64,000 nt of DNA from Epiperipatus broadwayi (taxonomy: Eukaryota > Onychophora > Udeonychophora > Euonychophora > Peripatidae), in NCBI GenBank assembly GCA_028023455.1, contig JAQFVV010006310.1:2670001-2734000 (forward strand). Reading direction: 5' to 3'. The translations under genes and the position numbers were made by a program. Positions 23,595 to 35,729 of the stretch are shown here, piece by piece (positions within the stretch are counted from its first letter, which is position 1; each line of letters opens with the position of its first letter). A model generated the notes under the pieces. The model was not told where the DNA came from. It saw only the letters and a program-made list of their open reading frames with translations, and made no database searches.

Positions 23595-24900
23595 TGGAAA
23601 TGAATAAATAATTGAATAGCTTTTTGGTTGAGATTTCATAAGGAGTTTGAATGCCAGAAGTAACAGAACTGAAAACGATCTTAGAACTTTCATTCCAGAA
23701 TACCACTGCACCAAATCACACAGAACAATATATGAATAATAAAAAATATGAAAAATTGTTATTTTTCTGAATAATATTATATGTAATTTTATTAAACTTT
23801 GGAAAAATTTAAAAGAAAAGATAATATAAATGGATATAAAGTATCATTTATACAAAAATAAATAATGTTAATATCATTTTGTTTGTCATTTTATTTTCTG
23901 ACCTAATAAATAGTAAATTATTCATAAAAATAGCATTATTTGCATAAACTTAAAATCAGTATTAAACAGGTAATTCACTACAATTTGTACAGTATGCACT
24001 TAATTAATCAGAAAATCAAACCAAATAAGGTATCAGAAAAGATGGCAGTTATATTGAAACTTAAAAACTTATTATTTTTTTATATGCATGGTTTTTTCAA
24101 GTTTATATATTTAAAAATATTGTATTTCAAATTGCTTAAAGATTTTAGAATTAATCTTTTAATATTTCAGATGGCATTCTATTTCTTTTCAAGTGAAATA
24201 AAAAATATTGTAAGATTATTTTAATCAAATAAGGATTTATATATATATTGAAAGCATTTTTTTATTACAGAAAAAGCCTTTACTTCAAAATATTGTAAAT
24301 CAGCATAATACATTTTTTTTTTTTTTATGAATTGTTCAGTGCTTTTTATTAAAACACCAAATATGGCTTTCTTAAAAATTATTATTTAAGCATTTTAGCT
24401 TTTTTTTTCTTACTTTAATTAACAATAAATTTTAAATATTTAAACTAAATGCATCCAAATTAATTTGACATCAAGATGTCAAGTACAAAAAGAAAAAAAA
24501 TATTTAATATGCTATTTAATTCCTTGGGTATTAAGCATATCTGTTTCTAAAGAATTGCACCTTAGTATTAAAAAATAAAATAGAAGACAGGAATAAAGAG
24601 ATAAAACATGTGACATGTCATGTACATGTGTACACACATTTGTCTTTTTTTTTTTTATTTGCAAAATAAAAATCTTCCACTATGACACTATTTACTTGCA
24701 CATGTTTTTAATTTGATAATTTAAAATCTCAGAAAAAACTTTACACTGAAAACAACTAATATTATATTTTTAATTTGAACTCTATTGTAATTAATGTTAA
24801 TAGTTTTTAAATGAAATTTATCTCAGCTAATTATATATTGCTGTTAGTAAGAAGAAAATGCCAAAATTTATTTAAAAATTTAGATAATTTCTCTTAATAT
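23595..24900. other. AT-rich DNA, no gene seen
   Basis: The 94-codon plus-strand frame at 23940-24224 is rich in K, L, I and F as expected from A/T-biased DNA and has no motif. Short poly-T tracts occur at 24308 and 24645. Confidence 0.45.
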
Positions 24901-24904
24901 TATT

Positions 24905-25965
24905 CAAGCATTTTTTCTTACCACCTTTATTCCCAGTGTTTTTCACAATTTCTTTATCTCTAAATACATGCTTAGTCCACTTTTTCTTTTACTTTATAAT
25001 TTCCTAAATAAATAATCTTTTTTCATTTGCTTTTTTTTTTCTTTCAACCATATTTTCATTGCTAATCCTATCTTCCAAATGTACATTTGTAAAGATTCCC
25101 ATAATTTTTATTCTCTTTTGCTAACTTCAAAGATATCAATCTCATGTAAAATAGTATTAAACAAGTTTTTATTTTCAATCTAACTTCATTGGCTCATAGA
25201 ATAATTGATGCCAATATAACATATGCTTTAGCACAGCAGCTGCCATCTATTTAACAAGATGTGAATGAAGCAAATGAAAAAGTAATTGATAAGTTTATAC
25301 ATAAGTTTGTTTTGTAGAAAATCAAAAGCATATATATATATATTTCACAATCAAACCAGTGCACTGTGATTACAAAACAAATATACTCAATAATTGATAT
25401 CATTTCCCACACTCCATAGTTAATTAAATTAGCAATAGAGTTGCATTTTTTATCATCACTAATTTAGTTTCTTATGGAACATTGTGTAATTGCATTTATT
25501 GAATGTAATCATTGTACATAGGTTTGATTGTTAAAAATATTATTTTCAGGTTTATTTTCTAAATGTACTATATTATTTTCATGTTTTTAAATATTTTTAT
25601 AAAATGTATGAAGCTCATTGATTATTTTTTTCATTTGATAAATGTATATCTTATTTCTTGCTTTGGTTACCCTAATATCTTTATTGTTGCTTTTACCATC
25701 AGTTAACAATTTGTTAAACATTTAAAAGCATTAATCTACTTTTTTTTCATGCTGAGATTGAGATAGTTTTCATGGTTTTACGTTCATTTACATATAGTTT
25801 TATACCAAACTTTTGAAAATTGTTTATTATCATTCTTCCCTATCCACTGGTAAGTCTTAAATATGATGGAAATTATTTTATAGTAAAATCATGTGCAACA
25901 TGTTAATCTATTACTTTGGATTATCTTAAATAAGTTCATGGTAGTTTCAGATTATATATACACTA
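24905..25965 (-). mobile_element. Diverged LINE remnant (LINE-C)
   Basis: On the minus strand near 25890-25760 I read 'INNFQKFGIKLYVNERKTM', the LINE reverse-transcriptase block just after the catalytic strand (family '...F.K.GMKLNV.KTK.M'). Near 25210-24905 the frames give a lysine-rich tail like LINE C-termini ('SKRK', 'NTGNKGGKK'). Part of it ('ctcatagaataat' near 25195) also occurs in LINE-D at 38318. The element is heavily decayed; the family relation to LINE-A is not settled. Confidence 0.55.
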
Positions 25966-25974
25966 GTTAATATT

Positions 25975-26110
25975 ATTTAGTGAGTGATAAGACTCTGGAA
26001 ATCAAAATCCAAGGATTGGGGTTGCATTCTGTCATTTTCAGTGCCTGAATTTTATATGAACTCCCAAGCAATAAATTATTTGACTATTTATTATTTAATG
26101 AAAATAAACT
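25975..26110 (+). mobile_element. tRNA-derived SINE copy 1
   Basis: This is a diverged member of the window's SINE family. It has 'agactctgg..atc..aatcca.ggat', a degraded B-box region, then the common body ending 'gaactcccaagcaataaatt' and a TATTTATTATTTAATG tail. The 5' A box is mostly lost. It follows directly on LINE-C. Confidence 0.65.
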
Positions 26111-26159
26111 GATATTTTTAAATATATGCATCTACATTAATAATATTAATTGTGAAATT

Positions 26160-26435
26160 ATTACTATTACAATTTGATTTCTAAGTATCAAACATTCTGC
26201 ATTCACAATTTTGACAACAGCTATTTCCTATTGATACATTAATGTTTATTACTAATCATTTATTAGGTTAGAGACTATCATATCATTTCTTAACTATATA
26301 TGAACTTTTAAACATCAGTTAAAAATTATTTGTCTGCTTTTTAATTATATACAAACATATAGAATAAGTAATTCAACTTTATTTCTCTTTTTTTCATATG
26401 TAATATCTTTTTTAGATATATTAAGCTTCACTTCC
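26160..26435 (+). repeat. Dispersed repeat X, copy 1
   Basis: About 260 bp shared with 26575-26790 and 57588-57840. Landmarks in order are 'tacaatttgattt', 'attaatg.ttattactaatcatt', 'ttagagactat', 'aattcaactttat' and 'catatgtaatatctttttta'. It lies just after a SINE and may be the long 3' part of some SINE copies. Confidence 0.65.
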
Positions 26436-26574
26436 TCATGTTGTTGTTGTTTTTAAAGAAATAAATGAAGACATCTTAAAAAAATCAAAAATGCACTTCA
26501 TGCTAAACCAGTCCTAATCAAATTTGTTTTTGTTTTTTATAAAAACAACATTTATTCAGTATTTATTAATATTT

Positions 26575-26790
26575 TTATAATTTGATTTACAAGTGTCAAA
26601 TTTTTTGACACCATCATTTAAAAGAAATATGTGAATGATTATTACTAATCATTTACTAGCTAGAGATTATGATATCATATCTAACCTAAATATAAACTTA
26701 ACTAATTAAACATAAACACATGGAATAATTAATTCAAGTTTATTTTTTTCTATATCTAATGTCTTTTTAGATATAATTAAAACTTCTACT
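26575..26790 (+). repeat. Dispersed repeat X, copy 2
   Basis: It has the same landmarks as copy 1 ('gattattactaatcattta', 'tagagattatgatatcat', 'taattcaagtttat', 'ctttttagatata'), with internal deletions. The two copies are in tandem about 400 bp apart. Confidence 0.65.
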
Positions 26791-26799
26791 TTTCAACAT

Positions 26800-27400
26800 G
26801 TTCTTGGCCCAATTGAAGAGTTCTGATTCCGCATGTGGTTAACTGCAGATTTTAAATAGATTTAAATTTATTACCTGTCTGATAATCAATGTCAGAGGAC
26901 TTACATTAGATGAGATGTAATTGTTTTTATTTGAAAAGTATCATCTTATTTGGATAATCCATTGACATATTGCCCTATTTCTACATGCTATTGTTTTTCT
27001 CAGCAGAAGAAATGATGAGTTAAAGTTAGAAATTTTGGTTTTGATCTATAATTGATTAAAATTTGAAATACTGGATTAAAATTTAGAATCGTAGAAATTT
27101 AATATTGAATGGTGCCATAGTTTCATTTCAAAATTTAAGTAGAAATTATTTTAGAATATTCTTGCAGTAATGATTCCTAAGATTCTTCAAATGAAGTTAC
27201 TATTTGAAGTCTGGACCATGTTTATAATTTTGCTAAAATGTTTATCTTATCAATTAGGATAGTTTATGTTGGCTTATCTTTTTTTGCTATTGTATTGAAT
27301 TGCTTTATAAAAAAGAATTACTTTTGCAGATTTTTGGGAAAATATTTTAATTAAAGGTATTAAAAATAATGTCTTTTTCTGATGCAATTTTAGAGTTTTC
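26800..27400. other. No gene seen
   Basis: AT-rich with short direct echoes ('ttaaaatttgaaat', 'ttaaaatttagaat' near 27056-27090). No protein-like frame. Confidence 0.45.
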
Positions 27401-28565
27401 ACAAATAATTATATATATATTGTACCGGTCAAAATCGTGTATTCATTCACCAAGACCTAGAATCCAAGCAAACTATAGCAATCTAGCAATGTGCGAGATA
27501 CACAGGTCTGGAACAGTACTAAATGTTAACCTATTTGCTTGTGCTCCAGGTCCTCTGACTATATGGACAACGCGTTTGAGGATACTAGCAAGCTTTAATT
27601 TCCTCCAGTCCCACCAATGAGAACAGGGTGAGCAAAGAGACTTGGAAATCAATAATATTTAAACAATTATTCAGTGATTATTACAAAATATATTACTTAA
27701 AAGAGAGGGTAGGTTATTCTTTAATAGATTAATAATCAGATACTTAATATCGTTCAAGGCAACTTTAAATAAAGTGAATTAATTAATAATACCAATTAAG
27801 ATCTTTAATTGAATTTGAAATAATTTAACTTAACCTAAACAGTCATATGAGAGATTCGGGCAATGAATAACAAATGTGAGAATATAGAAAATAATATAAT
27901 ATAAATTTATTGAACAATCCAATATGGTAATAACAAAATAACTGTCTAGAATGTCTGGAACAATGGTAGTTACAACTTTGATTGTGGTTTGATTTGCAAT
28001 CACGCACTTTAGAGATGAGTCAATAAATCATAGAATTTATATAAATATATAAAGTGTTACTACATAAAGTTAGTTAGTGCAATTATTACATATCTAGAAC
28101 AAAGGTCATTCGTGCGGTTGCTCAGATATTGTGGTGCGGTTAATATGCCAAGAATCAAATAAATCATTTAGGTAACCAATAATACCTTGTAACTTAACCC
28201 TCATTTAATATATTATAGATTCACATTAATAAGTTGTATTGGTCATTACATATATATGAATAAGAATTTAGGTCATGTGATTTGAAAAATGTGCGATACT
28301 TGGGAGATCACTCAGATGCGTTGGAGCAAAACTATTCAGCTTAAGAGAAGCTGTAATGCATAATCTGACTTAAAATTAAAACGAATGGTTGGTGAATGAC
28401 ATGCAATTATGACTAATAAAGAGCATTGCAGGTGAATAGAAAATTTAATAATAATAATAAGGCGGTATTATGTTATCACTTACAAACGTATCTAGAGGAG
28501 CGATCATTTAAGACGCTATATTGGTACGAAAAGGAGTATGCCTGCACAATGGCCAAGGTCATATC

Positions 28566-28817
28566 TCAGAAGAGTAATGGCACAAGTGGGTGTTGGGATG
28601 GTTCATCCATATGTTTCCCATACACTGATTCATTGGGGTGCCTGGAGAAGATCCCGAGTAGGAAAATACATCTACTTTTAGAGGGATGATGAATAGTGGG
28701 ATTGGTCATTCCGAAGATCCCAAAATAATGACAAAGCAGGAAAATTATAAATAACGATTGCAATGATACACTTATAACACCCAAAACATATAAATAGTTC
28801 GTGTCACTAACGACCAC
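28566..28817 (-). other. Candidate membrane-protein-like frame, weak
   Basis: A minus-strand frame of 83 codons reads as one hydrophobic segment ('YVLGVISVSLQSLFIIFLL') followed by a polar part with NPT and several H, P and S residues. It starts at GTG, has no upstream ATG, and ends in a TGA. About 70 bp further downstream on the minus strand, beyond that stop, lies a good splice-donor string, TTTGTAAGTG (near 28480-28490). I do not recognise the protein. It may be chance in a balanced-composition block. Confidence 0.2.
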
Positions 28818-29442
28818 GATAAATTAATAAACACCTGACTCTTATAAGATGCTCTCCTGCGCAATGGAATGCTTAAGCGCAAATCATCCCGGGCAGTTAA
28901 CTAATGATCAATAAACGCACATAAAGGGGGTCAGAGTTAAAACTAAAAGGGATAAATTGCTCTCTCCCACCCCTCAGAAATATCTCCACATTTCTACCAG
29001 CAGTCATTGCACAGATAACTGTGATTACTTACAAAATAACAGCCTTTCACGTTACAATTATTAAAATAAAATTAGAAATTACATATTAAATTCACTGCTG
29101 GTGAGATGTACTTAGTTAAAATGATAACAACTTTTAATAATGAGATGAGGATTAAATTTTTATAGTTAGGTGTAATAATTCAATGTAAATATCAAGACCT
29201 TCTGGTCATTTAAAGAATAACATTATTGAAAATAATTTGTATAAAACTGAGCGAGTTTATAACAACAAACTTTAAAGGAAATTTAAGTCTCCTTAGTTTA
29301 ATAGGAGAAAACTATTGGGTGGGGGGGGGGTAAGTTCACTCGCTAGATTGTATACTTTCTTGGCATATCAAAATGAATTAGAATAATAAAATAAAAACTG
29401 TCAATTCTAACTTACCACACCAAAACAGAAAATTGATATAGC

Positions 29443-29628
29443 GTTATAATAAATCGCACAGACATTATTAGCATTTATTTGACAGCTTTAAAATTAAGAA
29501 GGAAGGAAAGGCGTACAATATAGTCAAAACAAAATATTATAATAAATCGCAGACATTATTAGTATTTATATGATAACTTTAACATTAAGTAAGGAAGGAA
29601 CGATGTACAATATAGTTTAGAATTAGAA
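29443..29628 (+). repeat. Two-copy tandem repeat, ~93-bp period
   Basis: 'ttataataaatcgca..gacattattag..attt' followed by 'aaggaagga...gtacaatatagt' is present twice in a row with about a dozen differences. Function unknown. Confidence 0.8.
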
Positions 29629-30174
29629 CAATTTATTAATTCAGAGTTCATAGCTAGCGGCAAGATAGATATTACCTTGGCTTGAGGACACGATGATGTA
29701 CGTAATCGGTGGATCATGATCATTGGCTAGCTTGGGTTTGAAACAGGCATTTGTAGAGATTGAAGAGTCTTTTAAGCACACATTTTCTGGACAGTTCGCA
29801 TATTAGGTTTAGATGTTTCTAACTGGGCACAGTGAGTTAGATAAGCCTCCCAGAGGCAGAAGTGAATGATTTTCTTTTACCCCTCCATGATTTTGCTGCA
29901 CAATGCAAACTTGCATGAAGTATATCTCTGACTGGAGCATGAAACAAAAAGCAGACCAAAAAATATAAAATTTTAGCTATTTATACAAGTACACATTAAA
30001 GAATCAGCCGCTGTGGAATGAAAAAGATCAGAGCAATAAATGACCAGTTAAAATAATTAAGAACGTCTGGCATCTATGACCTTGAGTGTATTTTAAGAAT
30101 GATACAAAGTTCCACAAATTTTAAAATAAAACTAATTGCATTGCCTCACTCTTAAATATTAATTAAACTTACAC

Positions 30175-30357
30175 AAATTGCTAGCAATAAAATTTCCCAG
30201 CTACAGCAGCTTGTCTTCTAAATGACAATTGTATTTCTACATAAATTAGAAGCAATAAACTTTCAAAACTACTGCGGTTTGTCTCTCAAATGACAATTGT
30301 ATTTCTACATAAATTAGAAGCAATAAACTTTCAAAAATACCACGGTTTAATCTCTTA
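30175..30357 (+). repeat. Three-copy tandem repeat, ~67-bp period
   Basis: The unit 'agcaataaactttcaaaa..t.c..cggttt.tctc' plus 'atgacaattgtatttctaca' is repeated. Copies 1 and 2 are close and copy 3 is diverged ('ttgaccatgctatttttata'). Confidence 0.8.
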
Positions 30358-30359
30358 AT

Positions 30360-31284
30360 TGACCATGCTATTTTTATATCAATTACTACTTACAAGATTT
30401 AAGATTTACAAAATATATATAATATAAGTTGTTTTATATATAATATAAATTGGTTAGAAAGTTATTGAAATAAAATTATACAATTCTACAACTTCCAAAT
30501 ATTACTTTTCATATACACATATTACACACATACATGTGTGTAAGTTGGATGGGCAAACTAAGTGTTTGTGTATTCATACATCTCACTATACATATTCTAT
30601 TGCCTACTAAATATATATAATTCAGATTCAAACCAGTTCTAATGACCATATAATTGGCACTAGGTGAAGCGCAAATCTGCAGGGCAGATTTCCAGCTTCA
30701 ATATATTACTTTTCCTTTTATTCTTCTGAAGTCTTCTATTCACTTCATAATCTTTCTTGCTATTTTTCTTTGATTCAGTGTCATTATTAGTAATTAAATA
30801 AAGTTTAGTCCCTTATTTGCTTGTATTATTGTTTGTTTCTATTTACTAAATTGTATTACCCCATCCCCCCCCATGTGTCAATAATTTTAAAGTTTCTTTC
30901 TGGAAATTTTTTTTTTATACATATTTTGCATGATATATAATACATATCTAATCTACTGTACTATAAATTTCATGATATATTGACAGTAGTACTTGGAGTG
31001 TTTTACTTCAACTGTAATATACACATGCATGGTAAATAAAATGGTATGACAGCAAGCATTATTTCTGAAGATTATATAAAATGTTCAAAACATGAGAAAA
31101 TAGAATAAAAGATAAATGAATCCTTAAAATAAAAATAGGCAAGTGTGATATAATCAAATGAGGAATTTAAAAAAAATATTAATTATATATTATGTCAAAT
31201 TCTCTGCTTTAAAGTAAATGAAATAGATTAAGTAATAAGATATTACAACTAACGAATAACGTTAAATTGTTGTCAGTAGTGCCC
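30360..31284. other. No gene seen
   Basis: AT-rich. A short hairpin 'aaatctgcagggcagattt' at about 30673-30691 and a C run at about 30861-30872 are the only local features. Confidence 0.45.
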
Positions 31285-31430
31285 TGCATAATTTGGTACA
31301 GTGGTAAATATAGCAGACTCTGGATCTCAAAATCCATGGATCATGGCCCAATCCTATCTTTTTTAAAAATGCTCAAACTTCTTATGAATTAACGAGCAAT
31401 AAACTGATTTTTTTTTTTTATTGTCAGTAA
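31285..31430 (+). mobile_element. tRNA-derived SINE copy 2
   Basis: The A-box-like GGTACAGTGGTAAA (about 31294) is followed by 'agactctggatctcaaaatc', a degraded B box ('catggcccaatcc'), the common body 'aaacttcttatgaattaacg' and 'agcaataaactga', and a T run before 'attgtcagtaatag'. A and B boxes are the internal RNA polymerase III promoter of tRNA-derived SINEs. Confidence 0.75.
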
Positions 31431-31434
31431 TAGA

Positions 31435-32090
31435 TTATTATCATTACTTGCCACTCTTTTAATTAATTCAATTAATTTAAGCATTTAATTATTCAGTTTC
31501 GTAAATTTGTTAAGAATTCTTTAGATATAAGTAGCTTTACATATATATGTATCTATGTGCAAACATTTTTAGAAACATCGAGACATAACGTTTCATTAAT
31601 AATAATTATTTTCATTTACTTTGATTTTATTATTTTAATCAAGATTATTAAATTAAGTTTAATTATTTAAAAATGAAAATTGTTACAATTTATTTGTTTT
31701 GATAATGATATCTGCAAATGAGTTTTTCGCAAGTAGTTATTGAGAGAGAGCGCTTCTAGCTATATGAAGCCAGGTTGTGAGTTGTGGCCACGGTAGGAGC
31801 ATGAAACGGCTATAAACTGACTCGATCCGATTACATGCATTAATTTAAGTCATGTAGGAGTGCTCTTTTGTCATTGTTAGGGAAGGAAATGGAAATGAAA
31901 AAAAGGGATCAGGAAATTGTCTAATTTGTCAATCATTAATAACTGACAAAGAATATTTGCATTAGTTCTCATTGGGAAAAGAAAAATCATAATAAAGTAA
32001 AGATTGATAGGTTTTAATTGGAAAAGCAAAAAAGTAAAAATTCTATTCGAAAATCTATCTTTTTATGATACAATGTCTTGTATTTCTAAT
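31435..32090. other. No gene seen; small balanced-composition island
   Basis: At about 31740-31870 there is a G+C-richer patch ('gaagccaggttgtgagttgt', 'gactcgatccgattacatgc'). I tried to fold it as a tRNA and failed. Confidence 0.4.
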
Positions 32091-32096
32091 CTCTGT

Positions 32097-32490
32097 TTAG
32101 ATTATGTTATGTGTGCGATTATGGCGGAGGGGAGGGGAATTTGAAAATATCTATAAAAACTGAGATTGACAGCATTTCAGTTAAGATTTTATTATCTACG
32201 GTGGCCTGAAAATCTTTTCAAATATTATTTTATGCTATATTATAAAACAGAACCTAAATATATACTATGAAAAAGAAACTATATACATTACACTATTTAG
32301 ATTATGTTGTGTGTGTGTAGCCGGAGGAGGTGGGAGTAGAAATATCTCAAAAAAAAAAAAAAAATTGAAATAAAAATTATCAGTATTTCAATTAAAGCTT
32401 TATTTTCAGTGACCTGGAAGTCTTTTGAAATATTATTCTATGTTATATTGTAAAACAGAATCTAAATATATATTATGGAAAGGAAAAGAA
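32097..32490 (+). repeat. Two-copy tandem repeat, ~200-bp period
   Basis: Units start with 'tagattatgttrtgtgtg' at about 32097 and 32297. Each contains a purine-rich patch (ggcggaggggagg / ggaggaggtggga), 'cagtatttca' and 'aatattattytatgytatat', ending in 'aaatatatactatg'. The second copy has a 16-A insertion. Confidence 0.75.
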
Positions 32491-33124
32491 CGCGTGAAAT
32501 AGTATCTATGCTAAATTCCTTGCTCACAGGCTTGTAGAGTAACTCAATATTGAAATACTATTACCAAATAAGAATCCTCATTGATGATAGTTTGGCATTA
32601 TTGTCAATTACATCTCTGTGCGTTATTGTTTCATCTCAATTTTAGAAACACATCATAAGCTCTAATGAGCTTTTATATCATTAAGATAGATAGATAGTTA
32701 GGCAGGCAGCAGGGCTGATCATCTATACGTGAAGCCCTAGATGAAAGAATTTTTTTTTTTTTGGGGGGGGGGATCCTTTAAAAAAATTTTTTTGGAAAAA
32801 TTTTTACTTTTAGATTAATAAAATCTTAATTATATATTCTAGCATAAATAATGTAAAATTGTAATAAATTAAGAAAATTACTTATAGACTTATTTCTACA
32901 TTCAATAGTTAAAATTACTATTTACTATAATAAATAATAATGAATTTATAACTGAAAAATATTTTTTATAGTTTTTATTGCTACACGACATAGCACAATT
33001 ATAGCAACTGAAATATTTTTCTCTTTTATTTTGTAAAACTTGTATTAGTTTCAAAACATGGATCTTGAAAAGTTCATTTTCGAATTATATCTTCAAAGTC
33101 TGTTCTTTCAATGTTTCTATTTAC

Positions 33125-33310
33125 TATAGATAATATTGCTAAAAAAATTAAGTCTCTCTTTCGACATTGTGGATCTGAAGTAGGTTTTGATTAATTTTAA
33201 TTTACTAAATGAGCATTCTGCACTGGCCACTATTATCAAAAGTAAATAAATTCTAAGTGCAATGCAAATGTGGAGAAATTTTTCATTATAATTCTTTTCT
33301 ATTAATAAAT
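33125..33310 (-). pseudogene. hAT transposase C-terminal dimerisation domain remnant
   Basis: One minus-strand frame reads 'LHICIALRIYLLLIIVASAE' then 'CSFSKLKLIKTYFRSTMSKE' then RL. This matches the conserved hAT dimerisation block ('...ALRILLT.PVTVASAERSFSKLKLIK.YLRSTM.QERL'). The R of 'AERSFS' is changed to C. The continuation upstream is broken by stops. Confidence 0.88.
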
Positions 33311-34436
33311 TTAAGCAGGTCCAATGGTGTAATTTTGAATAAAGATCTAGCTTCTATTATATTTCTTATTAAAAAGACTTTGTTCATATTTTTTTTTGTC
33401 TTCATTAAAAACTTCTAAAGATTTTTCACAAAATTTATTTGCATATTCTTCTAAATGTACAGAAGAGTGGGTTTTTTTTCAATCCAATATTAAAATATTT
33501 TACAGTTTTCTAAAATTTCTGGAACTTATTTTAATCTTTTATATATTGATATATATCAAAGGGTCTCTCAATTGGTAAAACCACAAAATCTTATAATTAT
33601 CATAGTTACTTAATGTTTATCAATCATTTCATCGAGAAAATATTTTCTTTTTTATACAATGGGTAGGAAATTCTGAACTACCATCTAGTTCTTGAATAAT
33701 TTTTTTAGCCTCTTTTAATGATTTATCAAATCAACTACTTTTGTTTTGGAATAGATTTTGTACTGACTTAATAACTGAAAAGGCAGACTTTGACATTATA
33801 TTTTTATTCTGTAGAATAATGTTTATTTATTGCACTTAAAATATTATACTAAACTAAAAGTGAAATATCAAAGAGAAACTTTGTAATATTTTCTAATGCA
33901 TTTAAATAAGTGAACAATTAGATGATATGATAATAAGTTCTTTCAAGGCAGATGTAATTTCTTTTATTTGAAATGTAAATGTTTCTCTGAATCGATTCAT
34001 GCTTTCCATTTGGCGGTACTTAATGGCTTTAATATTATTTGTATATGTTTTGGTGTTTTAATAATAGTGTCCAATGTTTATGTCATTGTGCAAAGAGAGT
34101 AAGTAGTCTTTGCATAATTCCAAAAAGTTTCTTTGATTCTATAGAACTGTCTGCAATGTCATAAAAAAGTAAATTAAAATTATGAACTAGACAAGTTACA
34201 TAAGGTACATTTTGTTTCTTGTTTTTATTCTGACTTGTACTCTCCTTTGTTATCCTTTCATATTAGTATATTGTCTTAGGATTGTTTTGTTTTTTGTTTT
34301 TTGCGGTCCATAATATCTATGTGAGGTGATTTTAAAATATTTAATAATACGCCTGATAATTCTTCACTAATTATATTTTATGCTTTTAAAAATCCAATAA
34401 ATGATTTTTTTTCCTTTTTTAAAAAAAAAATCATTG

Positions 34437-34718
34437 TTAATATATCTTAAAATATTGGAAATTTGTTCTACAGGAGACATTATAATATTTGGCATCCTTC
34501 ATACTTTTTATAATGTTTTTCATGATTTCAGTAGATACCAAATTAAAAAACAAGTTTTGAATGGATGTGACAAATAATGTACCACTCGTTAATAACTTGA
34601 TTTTTTTTTTTTTTTGTTTTAATAATGCTGTATCGTATTTGTTTAATAATTCAGTCAAACTAAGAAAATTATCTTTATTTGAACTTCCATATGTTTCACT
34701 ATCATCCCTGAATATCAA
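34437..34718 (-). pseudogene. hAT transposase DUF4371 segment (longest intact piece)
   Basis: A 93-codon minus-strand frame reads 'FRDDSETYGSSNKDNFLSLT' + 'ELLNKYDTAL', followed by 'KKIKLLTSGT', 'SIQNLFFNLVSTEIMKNIIK' and 'SMKDAKYYNV'. This follows the family's 'FRG..E....NKGNFL.L.ELLSKYDP.L' and 'LS..IQNE.I..L...I...I...I..AKYYSII.D' blocks in order, with about the normal spacing. A frameshift after 'AKYYNV' removes the catalytic DST..I motif from this frame; the adjoining frames hold 'EQISNILRYI'-like and 'HIDIMD'-like pieces. Confidence 0.85.
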
Positions 34719-35339
34719 ATTCTCTGTACTTAAATATAATGTAATGTCTACAATATATCCAAAAAACTTCTTTCAACTTTTGTTGTTCAGTTTTAATAAT
34801 TGATTTCCCCAAATTGTCAAGTTTGGTTTAAATTGAGTCTTTGAATTAATTCTTGCTACTGAATATAAAACTTGGTATGTGTTTTTTTCTTTATCAGAAG
34901 ATACAATGCATTACTCAGTTTTGTCAGTTTTTATCTATTAACAAATTTTGATGTATTTAAAGAATCAAATAACACAGCAAAAACAATAAACTCTTACTTT
35001 GATATTGATTATAAAAGCCAACTATGCAGTTGCTTTTCACAATTATTGTGAAGTTTTACAATAATTATAGACATTAAAACAAGATTGATCATTCTCTTTT
35101 GGAAAATTATATATTTTGTCTATCTAAGTCCACATTATCCTGATGATCTTTTCCTCAAAAGCTCATCATTATCAAGTTTTTGAAGTCACCGTATGTTTGG
35201 GGGTTGTTAAATAAGGATTGCCACCATTCTTTAGCTGCAGCATATAAAGGGCTACTAGTGACAGCTAGTTTTTCTCTCTTACTCTGATGGTTTAATTCAA
35301 ATAGCTCTTCTAATTTATGTAGGTATTCAGACAAGTTCT

Positions 35340-35725
35340 CATAATTTTATAATCTATTCTAATATTATCTGATAAAGATTTAGGCCATTGTGCTGAGCTG
35401 TCTGATAATTCAAAATTATCTGTATGCATTTTGAGAAAATTGTCATCAGTATTTGAAATTAATAATTTATTTTTTTACTTTTAGTGGTTTTTTTTTTTGT
35501 ATCAGTTTTAATTTCTTTGCTTTCAATTTTTATTTCAGGAATGACTTCATGACTATTACAACTTGATTGTTTTGGAATTACATTATTTTCTGTTTCTATT
35601 TTTTTCTTATGCATTGTTTTAAACTATTCTTACTTTTCTTTAAAATCTCCTTTTTTTTTTTTTATTTTTTAAATTTATGTTTCTTTGCATCTGCCAAATA
35701 TTTTCTTTCCGATGGCATTATATCT
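35340..35725 (-). pseudogene. hAT transposase N-terminal region remnant
   Basis: The minus-strand start MPSERKYLADAKKHKF matches the lysine-rich 'M..RKYPSGA.KRK' start typical of this group. After frame breaks, 'NFELSDSSAQWPKSLSDNIR' corresponds to the 'DPA.WP..LSD..R' segment before the zinc-finger-type domain. Confidence 0.7.
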
Positions 35726-35729
35726 AAGC

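Larger units (their letters stand above)
27415..30010. other. Block of more balanced base composition, identity unknown
   Basis: Compared with its surroundings the block has more G and C, more CpG (for example ACGCG near 27571, GTGCGG near 28111 and 28134, CCCGGG near 28890) and fewer long T runs. I could not match it to a known element. Open frames are short. Possibilities are the non-coding part or long terminal repeat of a younger retroelement, or a host region with an undetected short exon. The left edge (TGTACCGGTC) and the absence of clear inverted or direct ends leave this open. Confidence 0.35.
32705..35725 (-). mobile_element. hAT DNA transposon fossil (ZMYM1/DUF4371 type)
   Basis: The minus strand carries, in order, a start and basic leader, a TTF-zinc-finger-type segment, a DUF4371 domain and the hAT C-terminal dimerisation block, all with stops and frameshifts. 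The downstream end near 32705-32775 reads CAGGGCTGATC..., then a long T run and a G run. That layout resembles the 'CAG.GGCGGATC' ends of this hAT group, but the matching end beyond 35725 is not visible. Transposition would use the RNase H-fold transposase. This copy is inactive. Confidence 0.82.

Noticed and set aside
29443-30357. Tandem repeats as a CRISPR array
   Set aside because: Repeats are adjacent without unique spacers, few in number, and the context is eukaryotic.
31740-31870. Balanced patch as a tRNA gene
   Set aside because: I could not build the cloverleaf; no proper acceptor stem or B box.
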